Origin: a virus
DNA: 55,664 nucleotides
Reading direction: 5' to 3' (one strand)
Virus record (IMG/VR): IMGVR_UViG_3300019999_000002
Location: 1-55,664 of that record
Position 1 is the first letter of the stretch. Each line of letters opens with the position of its first letter. Positions 8,185 to 15,248 of the stretch are shown in pieces. Under the pieces are notes generated by a model. The model was not told the origin of the DNA. It was given only the letters and a program-made list of their open reading frames with translations, and searched no databases. The translations under genes and the position numbers were made by a program.

Positions 8185-8718
8185 TCAGCCGAACCGTTTG
8201 CCTGATTCGGTGAAGGTGTATTCATTGGCTTTGATACTCTCGTCAACCTGCTCGTCTGACATGAGGTATTCCATTTCCTTCTGGAGCATGGTGGAATAGT
8301 CTTCGAGCAGGGATTTGAGGAAGCCTTCGTCCAGTTCCCCGCGTTTGTCTTGCCATGAATCGTACTCGCAATTGGTTTCATCGTCGCCGTCAACGGCTTT
8401 AATCTTAGCGTTAAGCTTGGCAAGGTCCGCGAGGAATGAGGTTGCGGTTTTGAACGACTCGCAGTCTTTGCCGTGCTCGGCAAGAATCAGATTGGCGCAT
8501 TGGGTTGCACCGCCGAAAACGCTAAACTCGCCGGTTGCATGGCGGTTGCGGTCCAAGTCAAACCCAGTGATTTTCAGACCGATGTTCTTGGCATCCTCGC
8601 AAGTGCTTTCCCACCATTCATAGTCGAGGGCGTGTTCTCTGTACCAGTTGCGGGCTTTCTCTTTGGCTGAGTCGGACAGTTCCTCGAATGAGTAAACGGC
8701 TGTAGTGATTGTCTTCAT
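8185..8718 (-). CDS. Conserved phage protein of the DELSExAKEKAR family
   Basis: 177 aa, acidic. The N-terminus (YSFEELSDSAKEKARNWY) followed by WWESTCEDAKNIGLKI is a pattern I recognise from many phage and bacterial hypothetical proteins. No function is established for the family. It is transcribed alone, leftward, from the divergent region at 8719-9109, and ends at a clear terminator. Codon use looks like that of the neighbouring genes. Confidence 0.85.
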   Translation of the reverse strand: MKTITTAVYSFEELSDSAKEKARNWYREHALDYEWWESTCEDAKNIGLKITGFDLDRNRHATGEFSVFGGATQCANLILAEHGKDCESFKTATSFLADLAKLNAKIKAVDGDDETNCEYDSWQDKRGELDEGFLKSLLEDYSTMLQKEMEYLMSDEQVDESIKANEYTFTESGKRFG

Positions 8719-9001
8719 AGCTTCATTCCATTAAAGCGCGGCGCCGGGACGGTGGAATGAAGCGAGGGCTTCCCGCCCCGGGCCGCAAATTGGTTTGAGT
8801 TAAGCTTCATTCCGTGGACAGTGTGCGCTTTTATCGGAGATCTGTAAACCCGGGGCGAACCCGCGTCGTGGGGCAGGGGAAACCACTGGGTTTTGGTTAA
8901 AGTCCCGGGGAACGCCCGGGGTCGTTTCCAGCGTTTCCCCTGGGCCACGATTAGTAATCGCCCCGGTTGTGAGATTTTCGGGATTGTGAGAGACTTTGAT
9001 C
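8719..9001. promoter_or_regulatory. Divergent control region with nested G/C palindromes
   Basis: This gap separates the leftward 8718 gene from the rightward operon. It contains aacccggggcgaacccgcgt at 8847-8866, repeated exactly at 24678-24697. It also holds a perfect 10-bp inverted repeat CAGGGGAAAC (8874-8883) / GTTTCCCCTG (8933-8942), with CCCGGG...CCCGGG nested at 8904-8920. No confident -10/-35 pair was chosen. Confidence 0.45.
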
Positions 9002-9091
9002 GTGAAGCTCGAAAATCAAATCCGTCCTCCCTCTGGGCAACTCGCTGGATCGAGCTTCACAACTTCAACTGGCGAGACTCGGAGGGAGGAC
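9002..9091 (+). promoter_or_regulatory. Leader with two interlocking inverted repeats
   Basis: GTGAAGCTCG (9002-9011) pairs perfectly with CGAGCTTCAC (9051-9060). GTCCTCCCTC (9024-9033) pairs perfectly with GAGGGAGGAC (9082-9091). The order A-B-A'-B' means the stems interlock, giving a pseudoknot or two alternative hairpins. The last arm is purine-rich and lies just before the first gene of the operon at 9110, so it could control ribosome access or termination. Confidence 0.5.
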
Positions 9092-9109
9092 AGAGAGGAT
9101 AAAGAAAAT

Positions 9110-9463
9110 ATGACCACACAAACCAAAGAGCGGGCGAGGCACACTCCGACGCCGTGGGAAGTGGACAACAACAACGGGGCGCACGGCACTTGCACGATTA
9201 GACATTTCAGGACATCAGCTGACGGTAGCTTTAAGGCTCCGTTTGGCGAGGCTATTGCCGATTTGATGGGCAGTTCTCCAGAGCGGGAAGCGAACGCCGA
9301 CTTCATCGTCCGCGCGGTCAACTCTCACGAGGCGATGGTCGAGGCGCTTAAAACGCTGGTGGACATCGTTGCCGAAATCCATCCCGAAGCTGATAGCTTG
9401 GGCGGATTGGACCAAGCCCGCGCAGCCCTCGCCGCAACCGCAGAAGAACCTTGCAATCTCTGA
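9110..9463 (+). CDS. Conserved phage protein of the HTPTPWEV type
   Basis: 117 aa. The start was set at 9110, where RHTPTPWEV appears near the N-terminus. An earlier start at 8996 would run through the structured leader. The C-terminal half contains EANADFIVRAVNSHEAMVEAL, which is typical of a widespread phage protein family of unknown function. It is the first gene of the rightward operon, preceded by purine-rich sequence (GAGAGGATAAAG). Confidence 0.85.
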   Translation: MTTQTKERARHTPTPWEVDNNNGAHGTCTIRHFRTSADGSFKAPFGEAIADLMGSSPEREANADFIVRAVNSHEAMVEALKTLVDIVAEIHPEADSLGGLDQARAALAATAEEPCNL

Positions 9464-9468
9464 AGTAA

Positions 9469-9669
9469 ATGAAAACCAAAACACGAGACTTCGAGGGAGA
9501 GATTCTGGCCTTGGGTTGGGATTGCGAGAGCAAAAGCGGGGCAAGTGGGGCGTTTGGCCGCAGCCCATACCTTTGCCAGGCATCACAAGGCAGCTTCAAG
9601 ACTCCTTGGCTGGACTCGTGGGAAGCGGTTCTCGCGTGGATCCTCAAAGGCCGGAAGGAGGCTGCATGA
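9469..9669 (+). CDS. Small hypothetical protein
   Basis: 66 aa, with a Trp-rich C-terminal half (TPWLDSWEAVLAWILKG). It starts 5 bases after the previous stop and overlaps the next start as ATGA (9666-9669), so it fits the coupled operon. I do not recognise the family. Confidence 0.7.
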   Translation: MKTKTRDFEGEILALGWDCESKSGASGAFGRSPYLCQASQGSFKTPWLDSWEAVLAWILKGRKEAA

Positions 9670-9902
9670 ATCTGCAATGCGCTTGCTGCGGAGGCTTGGC
9701 GCCGTCCCGCGCCCAATGGTGGAACCGGGACACCGGCTACGGAGTTTGCGAACGGTGCTTCAAGGCTGCGGTCGAACGGGACGGCGAGGCAGAGGCTATC
9801 AGGACGTACGGCCACCCTGGCAGGCATCATTCGATCACCAAACCAGGGCCAGAGGCCGAGGAACTGCTGGCCGCGATTAAGAGGGAGGAGTCGGGGGTAT
9901 GA
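9666..9902 (+). CDS. Small zinc-ribbon-like protein
   Basis: 78 aa, started at 9666 by ATGA overlap. It has CACCGG near residues 5-10 and CERCF near residue 30, a likely four-cysteine zinc site, then an acidic helical tail (EAEELLAAIKREE). A small zinc protein of this kind could bind nucleic acid or protein. The next gene starts inside its stop (9899). Confidence 0.75.
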   Translation: MNLQCACCGGLAPSRAQWWNRDTGYGVCERCFKAAVERDGEAEAIRTYGHPGRHHSITKPGPEAEELLAAIKREESGV

Positions 9903-10222
9903 CGACCAGCAAAGTAAAACGGCTGACCTTAGGAACCCTTGACGGGTCCTTCGGTCCGGATCGAGGAAAGCGGATCGTGGTGTCATTCGTGCCCGGTGAT
10001 GGCCGGGGCATTCCCGACACCCTAAGCTTGCGTCCATTGAGAACACGACGCGCTGAGGTCGTGGCGGTAGTGGACGTTTACCGTTTCGCTATGCGCTGCC
10101 GGGTGAATAAAACCGTGCTGGAAAAAGCGAGAGAGAAAAAGGCGAGAAAGTCTATCAGGCTGGCACAGCAACGGCAGGACCGCGCAGAGAAACGGCTGTT
10201 GAGACCGATTGAGGAAACATGA
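9899..10222 (+). CDS. Hypothetical basic protein
   Basis: 107 aa. The N-terminal half has beta-like alternation (GKRIVVSFVPGDG). The C-terminal third is strongly basic and helical (LEKAREKKARKSIRLAQQRQ). It overlaps both neighbours by four bases. The basic helix suggests nucleic-acid contact, but no family is recognised. Confidence 0.75.
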   Translation: MTTSKVKRLTLGTLDGSFGPDRGKRIVVSFVPGDGRGIPDTLSLRPLRTRRAEVVAVVDVYRFAMRCRVNKTVLEKAREKKARKSIRLAQQRQDRAEKRLLRPIEET

Positions 10223-10512
10223 ACACCCAAACACCCCCAAAACCTCAAAATGACGGCCAAGAGGCTCAATTTGCCACAAACTACCCCTCTGGCTTGCCCC
10301 GCAGCGAGCCGGAACGAGTCGAGGACGGTGATATAGTGGCCTTCTATCTTTGCGCATGGTGCAGCCGGTTCTTCAGCCGGGATGCCGCTGGCCAGTCATT
10401 CTATGTCCCAGCCCGGGACGGCATTGTCAGCCACGGGATTTGCCGGCCTTGCCTCGCCGTCGAGCGCGCTAAATTTCAGGCAAACCAACCCTTAACGATA
10501 AAAAAACTATGA
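10219..10512 (+). CDS. Zinc-ribbon hypothetical protein
   Basis: 97 aa. A CAWC...CRPC zinc ribbon spans about residues 45-80 (YLCAWCSRFF and HGICRPCLA), preceded by a Pro/Gln-rich N-terminus. It is coupled to both neighbours by 4-base overlaps. It is the second zinc protein of this short operon. Confidence 0.75.
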   Translation: MNTQTPPKPQNDGQEAQFATNYPSGLPRSEPERVEDGDIVAFYLCAWCSRFFSRDAAGQSFYVPARDGIVSHGICRPCLAVERAKFQANQPLTIKKL

Positions 10513-10850
10513 AACTAACCAATGAGCAGTTGCAGGACATCGGCGCAGCGTTTGAGAAGCTGACAGAAGCGTTTCCAGGCTATCGCGCCGACTTCTGGAT
10601 AAAATTAAACGATATTGGCGCTCCCGGACTTTCGTTTACGGCCTACGTGCAGGAAGGGATGGGGTTACCAAGCTATAGTCGGAGCGCAACCATCCCAATG
10701 AAAGCGGTCGAAGGCGTCATTGCGTCCGCAGGGACATCAGAGGCCCGAAAGGCTCAGAGGATCGCTTCCCTATCCGAAACGATCAACAAATCGAACGCAG
10801 AACTGCGGGCGCTCTGTGTCGAAGCGACGACCGAACCAGATGAAACGTGA
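10509..10850 (+). CDS. Hypothetical protein, end of rightward operon
   Basis: 113 aa, acidic overall. The N-terminus is helical (NEQLQDIGAAFEKLTEAF), the middle is beta-rich with GLSFTAYVQEGMG, and the C-terminus is helical. It is coupled by ATGA at 10509 and is the last clear gene of the operon. I do not recognise it. Confidence 0.75.
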   Translation: MKLTNEQLQDIGAAFEKLTEAFPGYRADFWIKLNDIGAPGLSFTAYVQEGMGLPSYSRSATIPMKAVEGVIASAGTSEARKAQRIASLSETINKSNAELRALCVEATTEPDET

Positions 10851-10865
10851 ACCTCGAAAACTCCT

Positions 10866-11198
10866 GTGAAATTATACCCCTTTCGCCAGTCGAACACCTC
10901 GAAGGTCCTGTCTGCCATGGGTTTTTTATCTAATCTTCCCGTGGCTGGCTTCCGTTCCTTGGTCTTCGCGAGTCGGAGGCCGCTGGCGTTTCTCATTCTC
11001 GTCCTGTGCCTCTGCGGGTGCTCGAATGATCCACGGTGCCAACAGCCACTTGCCGCCGTGGTATCGAAGGATTGGGCGCTCAACAGTCATTTCAAATCAT
11101 CGCGCCGGAAAGCGCCGGCGCTCGCTGGGGCGGTTGGGATCTGTCGAACCAGTTGCCCCGAATTGGTTAATCTTTTCAGCCGTTTTCACGATGGTTAA
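10866..11198 (+). CDS. Possible small lipoprotein
   Basis: Weak call. From GTG 10866 (or ATG 10917) the frame encodes a basic start, a hydrophobic stretch LAFLILVLCLCGC that ends like a lipobox, and an uncharacteristic tail. Another frame, 11026-11208, overlaps its end. The gap between the operon end and the leftward genes would otherwise be about 400 bases. It also contains a hairpin GCGCCGG / CCGGCGC at 11102-11121, which could simply mark transcript ends. Confidence 0.3.
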   Translation: MKLYPFRQSNTSKVLSAMGFLSNLPVAGFRSLVFASRRPLAFLILVLCLCGCSNDPRCQQPLAAVVSKDWALNSHFKSSRRKAPALAGAVGICRTSCPELVNLFSRFHDG

Positions 11199-11245
11199 GT
11201 CACTCTAGTTTAACCTGCGGGTGGATTGTTGTTCAGGCCCATTGG

Positions 11246-11452
11246 TCAATTCCCTTTCGAAATTATCGCGGCAATCTCGCTAAAGAATTCTGCCTGTGCA
11301 GCAGGGCTAAGTTCCATCCCGGTGCATTTGTAGCGGAACGGCGGCGAGTCGTTGATCGCTGTTTTGAAATCCGGACAGGTCCACAGTCCCAGCCATTTTG
11401 ATTGCTCGGTCATCGGTTTGCCACACAGGGGACACGGTCGGTTTATTTTCAT
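11246..11452 (-). CDS. Small zinc-finger protein
   Basis: 68 aa. CPLCGKPM near the start and WTCPDF about 20 residues later suggest a zinc site with an unusual second half; a further cysteine lies at KCTG. It is the last gene of the leftward array that begins near 24.6 kb. Function unknown. Confidence 0.75.
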   Translation of the reverse strand: MKINRPCPLCGKPMTEQSKWLGLWTCPDFKTAINDSPPFRYKCTGMELSPAAQAEFFSEIAAIISKGN

Positions 11453-11455
11453 CGT

Positions 11456-11755
11456 TCAAGCCTTGGCCCTTTCCTTTTCGATAATCGCGTCAGCTTCCGG
11501 ACCGACGATTTCCGTTATGGGGATTCCCATGACGAGCACGATATTGCCTTTAATCGGATGATGGGTAAACGGAACCTGCTCGCCTTCGGTGTGCCAGGAT
11601 TCAATCCTGTCCAGGTGACCCCCGCGTGCTTCACGGCCTTTGAACATTCCATAGACGTAATCCACATAGCCGCGAGTTCGGATTACGACAAAGGTGTTGC
11701 CGAAAAGGTCGTGGCCGATTCCGAAGATATGATTGGGGGTTGGTGGTTTTTTCAT
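11456..11755 (-). CDS. Hypothetical protein
   Basis: 99 aa. It is beta-rich in the first half (IFGIGHDLFGNTFVVIRTRGY) and has a helical C-terminus. It lies 3 bases from each neighbour, so it is part of the same leftward transcript. No family is recognised. Confidence 0.7.
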   Translation of the reverse strand: MKKPPTPNHIFGIGHDLFGNTFVVIRTRGYVDYVYGMFKGREARGGHLDRIESWHTEGEQVPFTHHPIKGNIVLVMGIPITEIVGPEADAIIEKERAKA

Positions 11756-11758
11756 AGT

Positions 11759-11962
11759 TCAGCAGGGGTGGAATTCTACTTTGGGTGGGAACATGCTCGC
11801 GTCGAATGTGTCTTTGTGCGTGCCACAGAGCGGATCAGATACTTGCCATTGCAGGCTAGGAGGGAATACCCATGAGACGAATGCCACCCATCGCCCCCTC
11901 GCGTTGCAGCCCTCGACCGAGCAGATGCGGCGGGGTGGGTCTTGAGTTTCTTCGGCGATCAT
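11759..11962 (-). CDS. Hypothetical Cys/Trp-rich protein
   Basis: 67 aa from the ATG at 11962, chosen because it overlaps the preceding stop (ATGA). The start MIAEETQDPPRRI closely resembles the 16-residue micro-ORF at 14583-14633 (MSAEEIKDPPRRW). CSVEGC and LCGTH are possible metal ligands (CxxxxC...CxxH). Confidence 0.65.
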   Translation of the reverse strand: MIAEETQDPPRRICSVEGCNARGRWVAFVSWVFPPSLQWQVSDPLCGTHKDTFDASMFPPKVEFHPC

Positions 11963-12174
11963 AATAACCTGCACACTTCCGGGCGAGACAATACAGTTTT
12001 CAAAACAACCGGCTCAGTGGTAGATGGGATTCTGCTGACGACATCTATTTTCGATGATTCGCGCATCACTACGCAGTTTCTACGCACGTCTCTTTCCCCG
12101 CAGTCAGCGTGAATCTCCACGACCCGGCATGGATCAAACCGCTGAAGTTCGGCGATTAAGTCCCTGACTTGCAT
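11959..12174 (-). CDS. Hypothetical protein
   Basis: 71 aa. The start MQVRDLIAELQRFDPCRVVEI resembles short phage proteins of the form 'LIxxLxxxDPDxxV' seen in many genomes. It starts within the 20-codon micro-ORF at 12156-12218, which overlaps its first 19 bases in another frame. Confidence 0.75.
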   Translation of the reverse strand: MQVRDLIAELQRFDPCRVVEIHADCGERDVRRNCVVMRESSKIDVVSRIPSTTEPVVLKTVLSRPEVCRLL

Positions 12175-12218
12175 AGTGTGAATTTATCGAGGTCGAAGTC
12201 GAGAGTTACGGTTTTCAT
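12156..12218 (-). CDS. Bridging micro-ORF, MKTVTLDFDL copy 1
   Basis: 20 codons, beginning MKTVTLDFDLDKF. Its ATG overlaps the stop of the upstream gene (ATGA, 12215-12218), and the next gene's ATG (12174) lies inside it. The first ten residues are identical to part of the micro-ORF at 14995-15057. It could be a translational relay rather than a functional peptide. Confidence 0.45.
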   Translation of the reverse strand: MKTVTLDFDLDKFTLCKSGT

Positions 12219-12598
12219 TTCTCTCCTTTTAGTGCGGTGAGCAGGGCGAGGGCTTCTGTAGCTGTGCTTTCTCTCGCTGTGTGCTTGAAGTATTCTGCAA
12301 ACTCTTTAAGTGCACGTTCAATCGGCTCTAGCTTCGCTTTCTCCACGTAAGCGGAGAGAGTGGTGGATGGGGGTTCAGAGATAACGTGATTAACCCTAAC
12401 GCCAAGCGGGTCATAACGCATGTGGTTCATTGATGGTTCAAGTTTGCACGCATCTCTTAACTCAGTTAAAATGGATTTCAACCTTTCCACCTGCGCCGCC
12501 AGAGCCGCGTTTTCCTTCTGTGCGGCGGCAAGTTGCTGACGAAGCTGCACGCTCTCGTTCTCAATTCCAATTATTCGTTTGTGGACCGGATGTATCAT
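12215..12598 (-). CDS. Coiled-coil protein
   Basis: 127 aa from the ATG at 12598 (ATGA overlap with the HTH gene). Residues about 15-50 form a strong coiled coil (ESVQLRQQLAAAQKENAAL), followed by a polar linker and an amphipathic C-terminal helix. Function unknown. It lies directly downstream of a Cro-like gene in the same transcript. Confidence 0.75.
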   Translation of the reverse strand: MIHPVHKRIIGIENESVQLRQQLAAAQKENAALAAQVERLKSILTELRDACKLEPSMNHMRYDPLGVRVNHVISEPPSTTLSAYVEKAKLEPIERALKEFAEYFKHTARESTATEALALLTALKGEK

Positions 12599-12807
12599 CG
12601 TGTGAGTCCTGATGGTTCGACTTCCAAAGCTGTAGCAAGCCGGTAAAGAGTTATGACGGTGAAGTTTCCTCCGTTTTCGATCTTGCTCAAAGCGCCTTTC
12701 GAGACTTTGGCTTTGGTGGCCAGTTGAGGGAGTGTAAGGCAACGGCACTTACGAACACGGCGAATGGTGGCTCCAACTTCGGAGACTCGTTCAAGCAGTT
12801 TACTCAT
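12595..12807 (-). CDS. Cro/XRE-type helix-turn-helix regulator
   Basis: 70 aa from the ATG at 12807, overlapping the upstream stop. GATIRRVRKCRCLTLPQLA and TKAKVSKGALSKIENGGNF form the HTH_3 fold with the recognition helix KGALSKIE, followed by TLYRLATALEVEPSGL. There is no peptidase or dimerisation domain, so it is Cro-like rather than CI-like. It lies inside the array rather than at a promoter, so its targets are not obvious. Confidence 0.9.
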   Translation of the reverse strand: MSKLLERVSEVGATIRRVRKCRCLTLPQLATKAKVSKGALSKIENGGNFTVITLYRLATALEVEPSGLTR

Positions 12808-12953
12808 AATCGTTTTCGCTTTGGTTTTGGATGACAAGAGCAATTTGGTCCGCCTGCAACTGCACCCTTGATGGATTTTCGACTGGCCTTTTCAAACTTG
12901 TAAAGTGCTTCTAGTTGGTCGAGCAACAAAGGTTTTCGCTTTGGGGGTTTCAT
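12804..12953 (-). CDS. Small basic protein
   Basis: 49 aa: [17 protein letters not shown] at the start and [10 protein letters not shown] at the end, with a CSCH motif. Both ends overlap neighbours as ATGA. Highly basic tails suggest nucleic-acid contact; no family is recognised. Confidence 0.6.
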   Translation of the reverse strand: MKPPKRKPLLLDQLEALYKFEKASRKSIKGAVAGGPNCSCHPKPKRKRL

Positions 12954-13318
12954 TTTTCCACCTTTTCGTAAGTGGCCTCAAAGATGTCAGGCTTGCAAGG
13001 ATAGTGTTCGCCTTTTATGCCAGTGATTATGAAGTCTCCGGGACAAACGGTGTGGCCACCTTCAAGCGTGTCAATCCAACCGTGAAGGTGCATTATCATT
13101 CCGCAGTTTTGGCACGGTCGCTGCCCGTCGCATTCCGGCTTTCGGTAGTAGCGCACGATTTGACCTTCCCAGCCGTTGGCTTTTACCTCCTCTCCGGTCC
13201 ACGTCTTAAGTTCGCCTTTCTCGTATCCTACTTCCTCTTTAGAAAAGTCTTGGGAATGATCTCCATTCTTGAACCACTGAGTTGCTTCTACAATTACTGG
13301 TTTTTTACGATATTTCAT
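12950..13318 (-). CDS. Conserved phage protein of the [12 protein letters not shown] family
   Basis: 122 aa from the ATG at 13318. [16 protein letters not shown] and the C-terminal [26 protein letters not shown] are hallmarks of a widespread phage and prophage family of unknown function. The Cys/His cluster ([13 protein letters not shown]) in the middle may bind metal. It is coupled to both neighbours. Confidence 0.85.
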   Translation of the reverse strand: MKYRKKPVIVEATQWFKNGDHSQDFSKEEVGYEKGELKTWTGEEVKANGWEGQIVRYYRKPECDGQRPCQNCGMIMHLHGWIDTLEGGHTVCPGDFIITGIKGEHYPCKPDIFEATYEKVEK

Positions 13319-13662
13319 TCTTTCCATAGTCCTTTTATTCGAAGGTAAGCTTCGGCACGTTGCAAGGCAGTGGCATGAGCAAAGTCTTTCCACGCACTAG
13401 CAGGGACAGACTCACCATAAAGGTTAAAATCATAATGTGTAAGTGTAAGTATAGCTAGTTGCTCCCAATATTCATTGGTAGTGTTTTTCTCAATCTCGTG
13501 CATTGCATTAAGGTTATTAAGGTAGTCGGGAACATTATCATAATAAAAGTCGTCTTTTCTAATTGGGTTTTCCCCAAGAACTATCCTAGTTTGTTTATGG
13601 GTGTGAACACTTCTCCACCCCACACTCTCCGCAATCGCCACGCGCATTTGTTCAGGAGTCAC
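13315..13662 (-). CDS. Conserved phage protein, [12 protein letters not shown] type
   Basis: 115 aa. [26 protein letters not shown] and the C-terminal [13 protein letters not shown] are shared with small phage proteins known from metagenomes, where the middle motif is usually 'PxYxxDLNAMxEAE'. Function is unknown. It overlaps the next start. Confidence 0.8.
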   Translation of the reverse strand: MTPEQMRVAIAESVGWRSVHTHKQTRIVLGENPIRKDDFYYDNVPDYLNNLNAMHEIEKNTTNEYWEQLAILTLTHYDFNLYGESVPASAWKDFAHATALQRAEAYLRIKGLWKE

Positions 13663-14090
13663 GAGGCACCGGCCTTTCTGGCGGCTAGAAACTCACTGGC
13701 AAACTCTTGCATGGCGGCTGACTCAGTTAAGTGCAATCCGCGTGGCACTCCTTCACTTAATGTCTGCAACGCATTCCTCGCCTCGTCTAACTGCGCTTGC
13801 AGGGTGGAGAGTTGGTTTCGCAATTGGTTCTCGACCCCTCTTTGCTGGATAACAGCCTCTAGCACAGAAAGATGTTGGTTGTCTGGATTTGTGCTCACCA
13901 AGTAGTCGTGAACCTCTTGTCCTTTATTTTGCTCTGCTTCCAACTCGCGCTGCAAGGCGGAGAGTTTGGCCTGCGCCTCAAGTCCAGCGCGGGCGCCGGC
14001 GATCAACTCTGCCGCTAGGTCCCGCACTTCGCTACCTTGTAGTAAGGTGCAGAGAACGGATTGGATTTTGTCTATTTCTTCTTTAGTCAT
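13659..14090 (-). CDS. Coiled-coil protein
   Basis: 143 aa, almost wholly helical. Residues about 25-60 and 85-115 have heptad patterns (LSALQRELEAEQNK; LSTLQAQLDEARNAL). It ends FASEFLAARKAG. The length and pattern resemble small phage proteins of unknown function. It overlaps both neighbours. Confidence 0.75.
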   Translation of the reverse strand: MTKEEIDKIQSVLCTLLQGSEVRDLAAELIAGARAGLEAQAKLSALQRELEAEQNKGQEVHDYLVSTNPDNQHLSVLEAVIQQRGVENQLRNQLSTLQAQLDEARNALQTLSEGVPRGLHLTESAAMQEFASEFLAARKAGAS

Positions 14091-14407
14091 TTTTTTCCTT
14101 TCTCGTTTTCAAACAGGACTTTGGCGAACAGGCAAATGGCCAGTTCTAGGGTTTTAGCTTCGGCCTCGATGGCATCTTTGTTATTCCCATCACCCTCACA
14201 GACAGCCCAAGTGCCGCAAACAGTTATTGAGATTTGGTCAACCTTCTCCGCGCATTTCTTGAGCACTTCCATCGCAGCGGCGGGGCTGGTCGTGTAGTGG
14301 CTTAAAAATGAAATGTCGGGATCTCGAATTTGCACTAATCCCACCGTCTCTTTCGTGACGCGAAACGCAATCCACGCATCCAACTCTCTCAGTTCTGAAT
14401 CAGTCAT
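14087..14407 (-). CDS. Conserved phage protein, MTDSELRELDAWIA type
   Basis: 106 aa from the ATG at 14407. The start TDSELRELDAWIAFRV is typical of phage proteins that pair an N-terminal 'LRELDAWIAEHVMG' segment with a C-terminal region containing 'HYTTSPAAAMEVLKKCAEK', as here. The biochemical role is unknown. A longer in-frame start exists but lies in the upstream gene. Confidence 0.85.
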   Translation of the reverse strand: MTDSELRELDAWIAFRVTKETVGLVQIRDPDISFLSHYTTSPAAAMEVLKKCAEKVDQISITVCGTWAVCEGDGNNKDAIEAEAKTLELAICLFAKVLFENEKGKK

Positions 14408-14586
14408 TTTCTCACTCGCTTTCGTTTTTCGATTCGCGACTGCGTGGCGGCTATCTTTACAAGCCTGGCTTTGATGGCATTCAAAAGCCTTTCGACTTGT
14501 GGGCAGCCCCACGGATGCGGACCCATCACTTCATCTTTTCCAGAAAGCAGCGGGTCGAGCCAGCTTGTTGGAATGGCCGCAATCAT
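14404..14586 (-). CDS. Small basic protein
   Basis: 60 aa. It has a Pro/Trp-rich N-terminus (AAIPTSWLDPLLSGKDEV) and a Lys/Arg-rich C-terminal helix. Its start overlaps the stop of the 16-codon micro-ORF upstream, and its stop overlaps the next start. Confidence 0.65.
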   Translation of the reverse strand: MIAAIPTSWLDPLLSGKDEVMGPHPWGCPQVERLLNAIKARLVKIAATQSRIEKRKRVRK

Positions 14587-14633
14587 CGCTTCAGCCAGCG
14601 GCGGGGTGGGTCTTTGATTTCTTCGGCGCTCAT
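14583..14633 (-). CDS. Bridging micro-ORF MSAEEIKDPPRRW
   Basis: 16 codons. The start ATG at 14633 overlaps the TAA of the DUF3307 gene (TAATG), and its stop overlaps the next ATG (ATGA). The peptide resembles the N-terminus of the protein at 11759-11962, so it may be a remnant of a paralogue kept for coupling. Confidence 0.45.
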   Translation of the reverse strand: MSAEEIKDPPRRWLKR

Positions 14634-14998
14634 TAAATTATAAACCTCCAAACTGCCCAAATGGTTACGATATGCCAAACGTTATCCACGACGATTGTTG
14701 ACCAAGGAGAGCACGATCCGGTGCGGAATTGTCTCTGCCCTATCAAGTCCATCCACTGAGCAACGATGTCTGTGTGATCTTGTGCCATGTGCAAGAGGAA
14801 AAGGATCGCCCAAACAACTCCGTATTTTGCTGATCCAATCCATCCAGCAAACAAACAGACGCTCCAAGCCCAAATAATGCAATGTGCCGAACAGCGCATC
14901 AGGCTTTTCTTTTTATGCAGAGCCATCCAGTCGTTTTGAAGAAGGTAGTCACCGACCAAGTGCCCGATGATGGCTAGGAGTAGTGGTGTTCCATTCAT
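14633..14998 (-). CDS. DUF3307-type membrane protein
   Basis: 121 aa. LLLAIIGHLVGDYLLQNDWM at the start is the signature of DUF3307, a small integral membrane family found in phages and bacteria. Hydrophobic segments follow at about residues 38-55, 58-72 and 103-119. A conserved AHCIIW and QDHTD flank the segments. Role unknown. Confidence 0.85.
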   Translation of the reverse strand: MNGTPLLLAIIGHLVGDYLLQNDWMALHKKKSLMRCSAHCIIWAWSVCLFAGWIGSAKYGVVWAILFLLHMAQDHTDIVAQWMDLIGQRQFRTGSCSPWSTIVVDNVWHIVTIWAVWRFII

Positions 14999-15057
14999 AG
15001 TATCACGCGCTGGCCGAGGTCGAAGTCGAGAGTTACAGTTTTCATTGGTTGGTTCAT
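14995..15057 (-). CDS. Bridging micro-ORF, MKTVTLDFDL copy 2
   Basis: 20 codons, reading MNQPMKTVTLDFDLGQRVIL. Its ATG overlaps the upstream TAA (TAATG), and its stop overlaps the DUF3307 ATG (ATGA, 14995-14998). The sequence gaggtcgaagtcgagagtta is shared with the micro-ORF at 12156-12218. Confidence 0.45.
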   Translation of the reverse strand: MNQPMKTVTLDFDLGQRVIL

Positions 15058-15248
15058 TAAGGTTCGTTGGTTTTCAGCAGCGCAACCATTTGCTCTCTGG
15101 TTATCTCGGGCGCTCGTTGGTGAAAGTGCTGCCAGAATCTATCCGGGTCCGTTTCGTGGGCCTCGTGCGGATGCGCGTGCGCGAAAGATTCCCAAACGAA
15201 TTGCTCGATCCGGGCATCCTCGGTCGAGGTTGTATCGAGCGTTTTCAT
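15057..15248 (-). CDS. Small acidic His-rich protein
   Basis: 63 aa from the ATG at 15248, overlapping the nuclease stop (ATGA). ESFAHAHPHEAHETDPDRF is rich in His and acidic residues, and the C-terminus (RAPEITREQMVALLKTNE) is helical. No family is recognised. Confidence 0.65.
   Translation of the reverse strand: MKTLDTTSTEDARIEQFVWESFAHAHPHEAHETDPDRFWQHFHQRAPEITREQMVALLKTNEP

Noticed and set aside
8996-9109. Upstream extension of the 117-aa gene
   Set aside because: The extension would run through the interlocking inverted repeats, and conserved residues begin only after 9110.
9348-10046. 232-aa minus-strand frame
   Set aside because: Antisense to four coupled small genes with conserved zinc motifs.
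10754-10918. Minus-strand frame with MADRTFEVFDW start
   Set aside because: Overlaps the end of the rightward operon, no ribosome site, and no neighbour coupling. A real small gene cannot be excluded.
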